Below, in pieces: positions 24,572-32,367 of a stretch of 64,000 nt of DNA. The notes under the pieces are model-generated. The model had not been told where the DNA came from. It did not search any database and saw only the letters and a program-made list of their open reading frames with translations. The translations under genes were made by a program, and so were the position numbers. This DNA is from Streptomyces roseolus (GTDB lineage: Bacteria; Actinomycetota; Actinomycetes; Streptomycetales; Streptomycetaceae): assembly GCF_014649855.1 (NCBI RefSeq), contig NZ_BMTV01000010.1, positions 124,001 to 188,000 on the forward strand, written 5' to 3'. The first letter of the stretch is position 1. Every line of letters starts with the position of its first letter.

Positions 24572-24647
24572 ATGAACGCCAGCAATAAAGAACCGGCGCC
24601 CGGGAGCTGCTAACTCCCAAGCGCCGGGCCGACACCTCAAGAGGTGT
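24572..24647 (+). promoter_or_regulatory. Structured leader with a 13-codon ORF and two hairpins
   Basis: A tiny frame, ATG 24572 to TAA 24613 (MNASNKEPAPGSC), ends inside the loop of a hairpin built from CGGCGC plus GGGAG and CTCCC plus GCGCCG (24594-24626). A second perfect hairpin ACACCTC-AA-GAGGTGT follows (24632-24647). The region lies between the promoter and the first gene at 24724. It could be an attenuation or translation-control leader, but there is no clear ribosome site for the mini-ORF. Confidence 0.35.
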
Positions 24648-24723
24648 CCAACACATCACGCGGGCGGCGGGGCTTTTGCACGAGAACCACCGCACCGCGC
24701 TCCTACGAACAACGGAGTATCGC

Positions 24724-25050
24724 ATGCTCGCCATGCCGAGTGGAACTCTGGCCTGTCCGGAAACCGGCCGCCAGCACCGCCTCGCCACCCAGCTCGCCCA
24801 CATGATCCCGGGCGCGGCCACGGTCCGGGTCGGTCTCGACGACCCGAAGCAGAGGTGGCCCCATCTGCACGCCGTCGTCAGGAACGAGTCCGGGAGGATC
24901 CTGACGCCGAACCGTACGACCGCCAGGGTCGCCGCCCGCTGGATCCTGCGGGCCTGGCCCGAGGCGGACTGGACCAGGCCGCACGTCTTCGACCTCGCCG
25001 ACGCCACCCTCACCCGCAGCGACTCGGTCGCCGCCGGCCGGGGCCGCTGA
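24724..25050 (+). CDS. Small unknown protein of the replication module
   Basis: The ATG follows ACGGAG by six bases; 108 residues. It contains LACPETGRQHRLATQLAHMIPG and RWPHLHAVVRNESGRIL, with a basic C-terminus; I recognise no family. It is the first gene after the promoter at 24440 and ends 1 bp before the replication initiator, so it probably belongs to element replication or its control. Confidence 0.6.
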   Translation: MLAMPSGTLACPETGRQHRLATQLAHMIPGAATVRVGLDDPKQRWPHLHAVVRNESGRILTPNRTTARVAARWILRAWPEADWTRPHVFDLADATLTRSDSVAAGRGR

Positions 25051-25051
25051 C

Positions 25052-26071
25052 ATGGCGCGGATACGAACCATCAAGCCGGAGGCTTTCGTCTCCGAATCGC
25101 TCGCCGAAGTGAGCGTCGAGGCCGAGCGGACCTTCTTCGGACTCCTCACCCAGTCCGACGACCACGGCCGCCACCGCGACAACGCCGCGATCATCGCCGG
25201 GCTCCTCTGGCCCCTCCGGGCCGAGCACACCTCGGTCCATGTCGAGGACGACCTCCACCAGCTCGCGAACGCCGGCCTGATCTGCCGGTACACCGGCTGT
25301 GACGGTCGCCGCTATCTCCACATCGTGACCTGGTCCGAGCACCAGAAGATCGACAAGCCGAGCCAGTCGCGCATCCCGACCTGCCCGGCGCACCAGGCCG
25401 CTGCCCGGTGCGCCCCCTGCAAGGGCACCTGCAGCAAGCGGACCGAGGACTCGTCCATCACTCGCCGAGGGCTCGCCGAGGGTTCGCCGAATACTCCTCG
25501 AACCCTCGATTCGGGTGCTCCGGCCACCGCGTCCCCTCAAGACCGCGCAGGCGAGGCTCCCGCTGCCCACCAGGACGCCCTCGACGGCATGATCGGAGCC
25601 TCACAGCACGAGGCGGAGAAAAGCTCAGGTCAGAGCGCATTCACCGAGGGTTCTCCGAACCTTCCCCGAAGCGTCGGGGAGGGCTCGGCGCCTGGATCTA
25701 GGATCTTGGATCCTGGATCCCTTGTCCCTACGGGGCGCACGGCGCCCGCAGCTGGCGTCTCGGCCAACCAGCTCGTCGGCGAGTACGTCGCCGCCTGCGA
25801 CGAGCGCCCGCCCAGCGACGTGATCGGACACCTCGGCCGGATCACCAAGAAGCTCCTGGGCGAAGGCATCGCCCCGGAGCACATCCGCGCCGGACTGGCG
25901 AACTTCGCGGCCAACCCCAAGCACCCCAGCGTGCTGGCCAGCATGGTCAACGAGGCCATGAACGCACGCCTCAGCGGTTTGGCACGGCCGGGAATCCGGC
26001 CTAACGTCCCCGCCCACCAGGCGTGGACCAACCCGACCGACGCCGCTGCCGCCTACGCCGAGGAGCTGTGA
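25052..26071 (+). CDS. Replication initiator/replisome organiser-like protein
   Basis: The 339-residue protein begins MARIRTIKPEAFVSESLAEV, the hallmark start of phage and element replication proteins with a winged-helix initiator domain. SDDHGRHRDNAAIIAGLLWP and YLHIVTWSEHQKIDKPS are also typical. A low-complexity middle separates it from a DnaD-like C-terminal region (LGRITKKLLGEGIAPEHIRAGL, about 262-283). It probably binds the element origin and works with the DnaC-like protein encoded next, whose start it overlaps by one base. Confidence 0.75.
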   Translation: MARIRTIKPEAFVSESLAEVSVEAERTFFGLLTQSDDHGRHRDNAAIIAGLLWPLRAEHTSVHVEDDLHQLANAGLICRYTGCDGRRYLHIVTWSEHQKIDKPSQSRIPTCPAHQAAARCAPCKGTCSKRTEDSSITRRGLAEGSPNTPRTLDSGAPATASPQDRAGEAPAAHQDALDGMIGASQHEAEKSSGQSAFTEGSPNLPRSVGEGSAPGSRILDPGSLVPTGRTAPAAGVSANQLVGEYVAACDERPPSDVIGHLGRITKKLLGEGIAPEHIRAGLANFAANPKHPSVLASMVNEAMNARLSGLARPGIRPNVPAHQAWTNPTDAAAAYAEEL

Positions 26072-26775
26072 TGCGCACCCGTCACCGCGAACCGCAGACC
26101 CTCGGCGAGGGAACCTTGGACCGGATGGCCCGGATTCTGGCCGCCCGCAACATCGACTCCGCCACCGTTGCCGCACCGGCCCCGGAGCCCGAGACCGTCT
26201 CCCCGCTGGAGGCCCTGTCGGCCGGTGTGCCCCCGCGCTATCGAGCAGCCGTCGCCGACCACCCCCAGGTCCTGAACTGGGTCCGGACCGTCGCCGAGGC
26301 TGCCGTGGCCCCCAACCAGGGAGCCCGACGGCAGGTCACCACCGGACCCAGCCTGCTGATGGCCGGCGTCGTTGGCGCGGGCAAGACGCACCAGGCGTAC
26401 GGCGCGGTCCGGGCTCTGGTGCAGAGCGGGGTCGGTGTGCGCTGGCGCGCGACCACCGCCGCCGACCTGTACGCCGACCTGCGGCCCCGGCCCGGAGCCG
26501 ACAGCGAGCGCGAGTTGGCCGCCGTCAGCCGCTGCCCGCTGCTGATCATCGACGACCTCGGCGCCGCCAAGGCCAGCGACTGGACCGAGGAAGTGACGTA
26601 CCGGCTGTTCAACCGCCGGTACAACTACGAGCTCCCGACCCTGATCACCACCAACCTGCGCATCAGCGATCTCCGGGCCCAGCTCGGCGACCGCGTCGCC
26701 TCCCGGCTCGCCCAGATGACCACCCGGGTCGAGTTCGAGCAGGTCGACCGCAGACGGCACCGCCTCGCGGCCTGA
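26071..26775 (+). CDS. DnaC/IstB-like helicase-loader ATPase
   Basis: The ATG overlaps the preceding stop (TGATG); 234 residues. It has Walker A GVVGAGKT (99-106) and Walker B LLIIDDLGA (157-165) in the arrangement of DnaC-like AAA+ loaders, with a TTNL sensor-1 segment. It should load the replicative helicase at the element origin, recruited by the initiator encoded upstream. Confidence 0.85.
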   Translation: MRTRHREPQTLGEGTLDRMARILAARNIDSATVAAPAPEPETVSPLEALSAGVPPRYRAAVADHPQVLNWVRTVAEAAVAPNQGARRQVTTGPSLLMAGVVGAGKTHQAYGAVRALVQSGVGVRWRATTAADLYADLRPRPGADSERELAAVSRCPLLIIDDLGAAKASDWTEEVTYRLFNRRYNYELPTLITTNLRISDLRAQLGDRVASRLAQMTTRVEFEQVDRRRHRLAA

Positions 26776-26893
26776 CCAGCCCCAAGTCACCACGCCGGGC
26801 CGCGCCCGCTGCGCGCCGCCCCGAGCCCTTCCCCGACCCAGCGCACCTCTCCGCCGACGCCCCTGCGCGCGGAGAGCGATCGGAGCACTCCGC

Positions 26894-27460
26894 ATGACCC
26901 CCACGACGAACAGCCCCACTCGCCACCGCCTCCTCGGTGACCAGACCTGGCGGGCCGACGCCGTCTGCCAGAGCACCGAGTACAACCCGGTGGACCCCGA
27001 GATCTTCTTCCCCGAGCCGGACGAGACCGACAAGATCACCGAAGCGAAGGCGCTGTGCAACCAGTGCCCGGTCCGCCGCACCTGCCTGGACGCGGCGCTG
27101 GAAGGCGGCGATGCCGACGGCATCCGAGGCGGACTGACCGAGGAGGAGCGCCAGCCGCTCCACGAGAAGATCGCCGACCGCCTCGACTACAGCCGGGTCA
27201 ACGACACCATCGCCGGTCGCGACATCCACCTCACCAAGGCCGAGCGCCGCGCGGTCATCCGCGCCGCCTTCCGCCACGGGGTGCCCGAGCAGCGCCTGGC
27301 CCGACTCCTGAAGATCAGCGAGGAGCATGCCCAGAAGCGGTACCGCGAACTTCGCCGCGCCCTGCGCAACCGAGATCTGAAGCAGACCGAGACGGCCACC
27401 GCCACGCCCGAGGCCGGCGGTGAGCGCCTGGGCCGCGACGACTTCGGGACGGCGGCGTGA
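26894..27460 (+). CDS. WhiB-family iron-sulfur regulator
   Basis: The 188-residue protein has the four WhiB cysteines C25, C55, C58 and C64 (ALCNQCPVRRTC) and the turn GIRGG at 77-81. It also carries about 100 extra C-terminal residues with an HTH-like part (VPEQRLARLLKISEEHAQKRY). Such proteins bind a 4Fe-4S cluster and sigma factor. On mobile elements they control transfer or lysogeny genes. The C-terminus reads GRDDFGTAA, close to the end of the coupling protein at 57489 (GHDDFGRAA). The next gene starts at GTG 27457, overlapping by 4 bases. Confidence 0.9.
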   Translation: MTPTTNSPTRHRLLGDQTWRADAVCQSTEYNPVDPEIFFPEPDETDKITEAKALCNQCPVRRTCLDAALEGGDADGIRGGLTEEERQPLHEKIADRLDYSRVNDTIAGRDIHLTKAERRAVIRAAFRHGVPEQRLARLLKISEEHAQKRYRELRRALRNRDLKQTETATATPEAGGERLGRDDFGTAA

Positions 27461-28503
27461 GCGCCACGACCGCGCCGAAGACGGCGCACATATCCGGCTG
27501 GGACCGCGCGGTCGTCATCGCCCTCGGCGGCGCGGGCTGCGCCCTGTCGTACGACGCCCTGCAGCAGATGGCCGTCGCCATCCACATCCGTGGCTTCCTG
27601 ACCTACCTCTTCCCCCTGGTGATCGACGGGTTCATCGCCTACGGCGTCCGGGCGCTCCTGGTCCTGCGCGACGCGCCGCTGCGCGCCCGGCTCTACGTCT
27701 GGACGCTCTTCGGCACGGCCACCGCCGCCAGCATCTGGGCCAACGCCCTCCACGCCGTCCGGCTCAACGAGGACGCGGTTGCCGGCACCGGCCTCCGGCT
27801 AGGCGACACGGTGGTCGCGGCGCTGTCCACCATCGCCCCGCTCGCCCTGGCCGGAGCGGTCCACCTCTACATCCTCATCGCCCGGAGGCCGGTCAAGGGC
27901 AGTGACCGCGGGGACCTCGGTCAGGCCGGTCAGCCGGGTCAGGTCAACCGGGGTGAGGCCGTTGAGGCCACCCGGACTGACCGGGTCGGTCGGCAGCAGC
28001 CGGTGGCCGGTCAGGTCACCCCCGGTCAGCCGGTCACCACACTGACCGACCGACCCCCGCTGCCCCTGGACAAGAAGGCCCCCGCCCCCCGGTCACTGAC
28101 CGGGGACACGACCCCGGCGGACAGCCCGACGCCGGTCACCGGTCACCCCGGTCACCCCGGTCAGCCGGACATGGCGCGGCCGGTCACTGACCGCGCCGAA
28201 GACACTGACCCGGTCACCGGTGACCAGAACAGCCTGGCGGTGGATTCCGGTCAGCCGGTCACCCAGCCGCCGGTCACTGACCGGGGTACCCGGACACCCG
28301 GTGACCGGCGGCCCGACCCGGACACCGAGGAGCTGCTGAAGATCGCCCGGTCGGCGGTCAGGACCCAGGACAAGCTGACCCGCAAGGTGGTCGCCGAGGC
28401 GATCCGCGGTCAGCAGATCCCGCTCTCCAGCGACACCCTGACCACCCTGATGGCCCAGCTCCGCGCCCAGCACGGACAGCCGGTCACCTCCACCCGCCCC
28501 TGA
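27457..28503 (+). CDS. DUF2637 membrane protein (SpdB-like transfer/spread protein)
   Basis: GTG overlaps the WhiB stop; 348 residues. Four hydrophobic helices lie in the first 145 residues (VVIALGGAGCALSYDAL, GFLTYLFPLVIDGFIAYG, a third from about 78, a fourth from about 115), as in DUF2637 proteins common on actinomycete conjugative elements. The middle is low-complexity, with repeated VTDR and GQPVT, encoded by DNA full of GGTCA repeats. A helical end (TEELLKIARSAVRTQDKLTRKVVAEAI, about 289-315) may bind DNA or partners. Confidence 0.8.
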   Translation: MSATTAPKTAHISGWDRAVVIALGGAGCALSYDALQQMAVAIHIRGFLTYLFPLVIDGFIAYGVRALLVLRDAPLRARLYVWTLFGTATAASIWANALHAVRLNEDAVAGTGLRLGDTVVAALSTIAPLALAGAVHLYILIARRPVKGSDRGDLGQAGQPGQVNRGEAVEATRTDRVGRQQPVAGQVTPGQPVTTLTDRPPLPLDKKAPAPRSLTGDTTPADSPTPVTGHPGHPGQPDMARPVTDRAEDTDPVTGDQNSLAVDSGQPVTQPPVTDRGTRTPGDRRPDPDTEELLKIARSAVRTQDKLTRKVVAEAIRGQQIPLSSDTLTTLMAQLRAQHGQPVTSTRP

Positions 28504-28560
28504 CCGAACCTCCACGGAGCGGGTGACCGAGCCGGTCACCGACCGGTCACCCGCTCCGGA
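27905..28560. repeat. Dense GGTCA pentamer repeats, both orientations
   Basis: By my count about 36 copies of GGTCA on either strand lie in 656 bp, mostly as CCGGTCA[CG] or its complement, often back to back (CGGTCACTGACCG). Copies continue past the stop of the DUF2637 gene into the intergenic region (28501-28552). The array may be a binding region for a transfer protein, or merely the result of a low-complexity protein. Confidence 0.6.
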
Positions 28561-28593
28561 CACCCCTCCCGAACAGAAGGTGGAGCACACCTG

Positions 28594-28818
28594 ATGCGCA
28601 CTCACCCGGCCACGTCCGCCGAAGTCGAGTCCTGGCTGACCGTCCTGCACCAGCGCGGCCACCTCCACCGCGCCCAATCCGGCCCCGATACCACCTGGAT
28701 CGTGCAGCGCGGGCAGCACGACCGCCCTTGGACCCTCCACCACCCGGTCCTCGCCATGGACTGGATCGAGGAACTCGTCCGCGAAATCCAGCAGCAGAAC
28801 CCCGAGACGAGCCGGTGA
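28594..28818 (+). CDS. Small unknown protein before mobC
   Basis: The ATG follows GGTGGAG; 74 residues starting MRTHPATSAEVESWLTVL, with WIVQRGQHDRPW in the middle and an acidic C-terminal helix. I recognise no family. Its stop overlaps the GTG of mobC (GTGA), so it belongs to the mobilisation operon and may be an accessory relaxosome protein. Confidence 0.65.
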   Translation: MRTHPATSAEVESWLTVLHQRGHLHRAQSGPDTTWIVQRGQHDRPWTLHHPVLAMDWIEELVREIQQQNPETSR

Positions 28819-29492
28819 CCACCGACGACCCGGCAGCGACCCCGGCCGGAGAGCAGCGTGACCCCACGACGGCTCCTGGCGGAGCAAGCTATCGCGTACG
28901 ACGGTCCTACGGCCCGTCGTACGCACTTGCCCCCGCTCCGGAGGGCGGGGGAAGCCCGGCTGGTCCCCGAGCGAGGGCGCACGGGGACCAGCCGGGCAAC
29001 CGGCACCAGGGGGCGCCGGTCACCGAGGGAGAAGCCGACCACGACGACCACCGCGAGCAGCCGCGCCCGCGTCCGAGCCCGCGCCCGCCGGCCTTCCCCG
29101 ACCGCACACCGCGCCGCCGCCCCCGTAACCCGAGCGAGCGCACCCGCAAGACGACCACCCGCCTCTCCGACGACGAGAAAGACGAGATCGACGCCGCCGC
29201 CGCACAGCGCAACGTCACCGTCGCCCGCTTCCTCGCCGCCGCCGGCCTCGCCGCCGCCCGCGGTTCGACCGCCCTGCACACCAACGAACAACTCGACGCG
29301 GCCATCGACGAACTCGCCGCCCTGCGCACCGCCCTGGCCCGGATCGGCAACAACATCAACCAGATCGCCTACATCCTCAACAGCGGCAGCCGCCCGCGGG
29401 TCGGCGAACTCGACCACGCCCTCATGGCCCTCATCCGGCTTCTCGCACGTCTCGACGACGCGGCGAACGACCTGGTGACCAGGAGGCTGTGA
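28815..29492 (+). CDS. MobC-like relaxosome protein
   Basis: With the coupled GTG start it has 225 residues. The C-terminal 120 residues match MobC: a ribbon-helix-helix-like TTRLSDDEKDEIDAAAA (about 115-131), then LAALRTALARIGNNINQIAYILN, the conserved MobC segment, at about 176-198. The first 100 residues are P/R/G-rich and overlap three strong hairpins in the DNA (28894-28997), so the true start may be downstream and the hairpins may be oriT. It overlaps the relaxase start by one base. Confidence 0.8.
   Translation: MTTDDPAATPAGEQRDPTTAPGGASYRVRRSYGPSYALAPAPEGGGSPAGPRARAHGDQPGNRHQGAPVTEGEADHDDHREQPRPRPSPRPPAFPDRTPRRRPRNPSERTRKTTTRLSDDEKDEIDAAAAQRNVTVARFLAAAGLAAARGSTALHTNEQLDAAIDELAALRTALARIGNNINQIAYILNSGSRPRVGELDHALMALIRLLARLDDAANDLVTRRL
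28894..28997. other. Candidate oriT: three consecutive perfect hairpins
   Basis: Hairpin 1: GCGTACGACGG/CCGTCGTACGC (28894-28924), 11 bp, 9-base loop. Hairpin 2: CCCCCGC/GCGGGGG (28930-28951). Hairpin 3: GCCCGGCTGGTCCCC/GGGGACCAGCCGGGC (28954-28997), 15 bp, 14-base loop. They fall in the 5' part of mobC, 0.5 kb before the relaxase gene, where mobilisable elements usually keep oriT. The nic site is not identified. Confidence 0.55.
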
Positions 29493-31249
29493 TGGTCCCC
29501 GACATCGGACGCGGCTCCCGCACCCACGGACTCCTCGTCTATCTCTACGGCCCCGGCCGACGCGAGGAGCACACCGACGCACACCTCGTCGGCTCCTGGG
29601 ACGGCTTCGCCCCTGACCCCGGCCGCGACCCCGACCCGCAGGTCACCCTCGCCCGTCTCACCGCCGCCCTCGACCTCCGGGTCAAGCAGGCCGGCGACCG
29701 TGCGCCCGCCCAGCACGTGTGGCACTGCTCGGTCCGCACCGCCCCTGGCGACCAGCGGCTCTCCGACGAGGAATGGAACGCCGTCGCCCAGCGCATCGTC
29801 CACGCCACCGGCATCGCCCCGGACGGTGACCCCGACGGCTGCCGGTGGATCGCCGTCCGCCACGCGGAAGACCACATCCACATCGTCGCCACTCTGGTCC
29901 GAGGAGACCTGCGCAACCCGCGGTTGAACTACGACTTCAACAAGGCCCAGACCGAGTGCCGGCGCATCGAGAAGGAGATGGGCCTGCGCCGCCTCAACGC
30001 CGGCGACGGCACCGCAGCGAAGAACCCCACCAGCGCGGAGAAGTTCAAGGCCGAACGCACCGGCCGCCCCGAGACCTCCCGCGAGACGCTCCGCGAAGCC
30101 GTCCGCCAAGCCCTCGCCGGAGCCGCCACCGAAGAGGAGTTCTTCACCCGCCTTCACGAGGCGGGCCTGCGCGTGAAGATGCGCCACGCACCGTCCGGTG
30201 ACGCCCTCGGCTACAACGTCGCCCTCCCCGGCGACCGCAACCGCCACGGCGACCCGATCTGGTACCCCGGCTCCAAGCTCGCCCCCGACCTGTCCCTTCC
30301 GAAGATCCGCCACCACCTGGCCGACGGCCTCACCGACCAGGCCGCGCCCCCCGCTGCCGAAGGCCGACCGGACTGGCCCCCACCCGCCCGAGCGCGCCGC
30401 AGCGCCACCGGTACCGCCGAGCACGCCGCCAGCCTCCTCGACCGCGACGACGACGAAGCCGCCGCCCACCTCGTCGGCGTCGGAGAACTCCTCGACGCCC
30501 TCGCCCAGACCTCCCCCGCCGCCACCCGCGCCGAGCTGGCCGCCGCCGCCCGATCCTTCGAACGTGCGACCCGCAGCCACGTGCGAGCAGAGCGCGCCGA
30601 CACCCGAGCCATCCGCTCCGCCGCCCGAGGCGTCATCCAGGCCGGCGGCGCCCTCGGGCGCGGCGAAGACGGCGGCACCACCGCCATGCTCGTCTCTACC
30701 CTCGTCCTGGTCGCCCTCGCCGCTGCCCGCTGGCACTCCGCCCACGGCCACGCCCAGCAGGCCCACGCCGCCCGGCAGACAGCCCAACACCTCCGCACCG
30801 CCTACCGCCTCGCCGCCAACATCCCCATGCGAGCACTCCACGACCAAGGCCGCGCCCTGCCCGAGGCCGACCGGCGGAAGTACGAGAGCACCATCCGAAC
30901 AGTCCTGAAGGAACAGGACGTCCGCACAGAAGGCGCTTCGACGAAGACGGACGCCTTGGCCGCCACCCTCGCCCAGGCCGAAGCAGCAGGACACGATCCC
31001 GAGGTCCTCCTCCAGCAGGCCATCGACATGCGCGAACTCGACACCGCCGCGGACGTGAACGACGTCCTGGTCTGGCGCCTGCGCCGGATCGCCCAGCTCC
31101 CCGCCCACCCAGGGGAAGCTACTCATCGCCAGCAGGCCAGCACCCGGCCGAACAGGCTCTCGGCCAGCCCCACCAGCGGGCGGAACGTATCCGCAGCGGC
31201 GCCGCGCCCTGCCGTCCCTGCCCCGCGCAGTCGCCCGCCGCGCCGCTGA
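29492..31249 (+). CDS. MobA/VirD2-type relaxase
   Basis: ATG 29492 follows AGGAGG; 585 residues. The three-histidine metal site is HAEDHIH (H124, H128, H130). Two tyrosines near the N-terminus (Y17, Y19) are candidates for the nicking residue. A long helical region follows, with one hydrophobic stretch (MLVSTLVLVALAAARW, about 399-414). The protein ends in an A/P/S/R-rich tail finishing RSRPPRR, like the tails of proteins in the 46-64 kb module. It should nick oriT and pilot the strand to a recipient with the coupling protein. Confidence 0.85.
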   Translation: MVPDIGRGSRTHGLLVYLYGPGRREEHTDAHLVGSWDGFAPDPGRDPDPQVTLARLTAALDLRVKQAGDRAPAQHVWHCSVRTAPGDQRLSDEEWNAVAQRIVHATGIAPDGDPDGCRWIAVRHAEDHIHIVATLVRGDLRNPRLNYDFNKAQTECRRIEKEMGLRRLNAGDGTAAKNPTSAEKFKAERTGRPETSRETLREAVRQALAGAATEEEFFTRLHEAGLRVKMRHAPSGDALGYNVALPGDRNRHGDPIWYPGSKLAPDLSLPKIRHHLADGLTDQAAPPAAEGRPDWPPPARARRSATGTAEHAASLLDRDDDEAAAHLVGVGELLDALAQTSPAATRAELAAAARSFERATRSHVRAERADTRAIRSAARGVIQAGGALGRGEDGGTTAMLVSTLVLVALAAARWHSAHGHAQQAHAARQTAQHLRTAYRLAANIPMRALHDQGRALPEADRRKYESTIRTVLKEQDVRTEGASTKTDALAATLAQAEAAGHDPEVLLQQAIDMRELDTAADVNDVLVWRLRRIAQLPAHPGEATHRQQASTRPNRLSASPTSGRNVSAAAPRPAVPAPRSRPPRR

Positions 31250-31365
31250 CCAGTGCGCCCGGAAGGCCGGTCACCGGCCGCCGGATGCCTCGAAATGCCT
31301 GGGCAGGCGGTTCCACCGGCTGTTACGGCTGAAAACAGCAAGCCCTCGACCGGGAGATGACGCTC

Positions 31366-31761
31366 GTGCTCAGAACCACCGACCACACCACCGAGCCGGC
31401 ACCCGTGCTGCCCGCCCTCCTCGCCGGCACCGACCCCCTGCTGCACCTCCAGAACGAGACGCAGCCGGCCGACGGCCCCGGCGCGACCCGCTGCCTCAGC
31501 CACCCGCACGAGCTGGCCCTCGGCGGCATCCCCACGATGTGCTCGGGCTGTGAGGCCCGACGCGACTGGCTGCTCATCAATCACGGCCGCAACGTCTGGG
31601 TCTGCTGCCGGTGCGGTGACCAGTGGCTCGAACCCGAGATCAGCCGCGCCGACTTCGACGCCTTGATCGGCGCCCCGGACGTCACGAACTACCCCACCGT
31701 CGAGCAGGCCCTCACCGCGCTCGGCTTCGACGGCGCCTTCGCGGGCATCTACCTGAAGTAG
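31366..31761 (+). CDS. Small zinc-ribbon protein of the mobilisation operon
   Basis: GTG 31366 has GGGAG nine bases upstream; the ATG at 31357 has GGGAG directly abutting it and is less likely. About 131 residues. Cysteine pairs MCSGC and WVCCRCG suggest a zinc ribbon. The C-terminal part (RADFDALIGAPDVTNYPTVEQAL, quoted by position near the end) is acidic. Family and role are unknown. It is the last gene before a strong terminator. Confidence 0.65.
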   Translation: MLRTTDHTTEPAPVLPALLAGTDPLLHLQNETQPADGPGATRCLSHPHELALGGIPTMCSGCEARRDWLLINHGRNVWVCCRCGDQWLEPEISRADFDALIGAPDVTNYPTVEQALTALGFDGAFAGIYLK

Positions 31762-31776
31762 ACGAGCGAGAGGGCA

Positions 31777-31822
31777 AACGCCGAGGGGCGCCACCGATAC
31801 GTCGGTGGCGCCCCTCGGCGTT
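31777..31822. terminator. Intrinsic terminator, perfect 21-bp stem with TACG tetraloop
   Basis: The left arm begins AACGCCGAGGGGC and the right arm ends GCCCCTCGGCGTT. All 21 pairs match around the loop TACG. It lies 16 bp after the zinc-ribbon stop and closes the mobilisation operon. Confidence 0.9.
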
Positions 31823-31953
31823 CAAGGTGGTCAGCCGCGCCGGGTGCTTTTCGGCAGCCCGCCCCGGAAATCCGCCAAGAGCGCGCTGATTCTGCTGGCC
31901 GGCTACCAAACCCCCGCAGCCCTGCGAAGGATCGGCCGGTCGCGGCGAGGAGG

Positions 31954-32367
31954 CTAGAAGTTCATCCTTGGAACCTTCACGGGATTTCCGTATGTAAGTA
32001 CCTTTTTGAGGCCTTCTCGCAGGGAATCGACATCGATTTTCGAGTCAATGCCCAAGGTGATTACATTCGAAGGCAATTCCAGCTCGTCGATCGACTCCTC
32101 CCTGAAGATGAGAGTAAGCCTCTCCGGGAGGAGTTCTACTTCCTCGAGGCTGCCGTAGTCAACCACTTCCTCGCCGGTAACTACGCAGTAGCTGTCTAGC
32201 TCGAGATCGATTTCCTGCCGACCCGGCTCTTCCAGCATCCGCTGCAGATCAAAATACTGCCCATCTTCACCGACGCCTTCCGAGATGTAGACGGTAAACG
32301 TCTGGCCAGGAATCCCCAAGAACTCCATATGCCGAATGATCCAGTCAGGAGTTTGCGGGTTGCTCAT
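31954..32367 (-). CDS. Imm10-like immunity protein
   Basis: The ATG overlaps the stop of the giant toxin gene (ATGA); 137 residues. A pattern I associate with Imm10 is visible in the C-terminal half: SYCVVTGEEVVDYGSLEEVEL, then LPERLTLIFREESIDELELP and SLREGLKKVL. Immunity proteins of this kind bind the toxin domain encoded just upstream. The gene is visibly more AT-rich than its surroundings, as exchanged toxin-immunity cassettes often are. Confidence 0.75.
   Translation of the reverse strand: MSNPQTPDWIIRHMEFLGIPGQTFTVYISEGVGEDGQYFDLQRMLEEPGRQEIDLELDSYCVVTGEEVVDYGSLEEVELLPERLTLIFREESIDELELPSNVITLGIDSKIDVDSLREGLKKVLTYGNPVKVPRMNF

Noticed and set aside
27905..28560. CRISPR array in the GGTCA-rich stretch
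   Set aside because: The repeat unit is 5-8 bp, irregularly spaced and in both orientations; no spacer-repeat structure.
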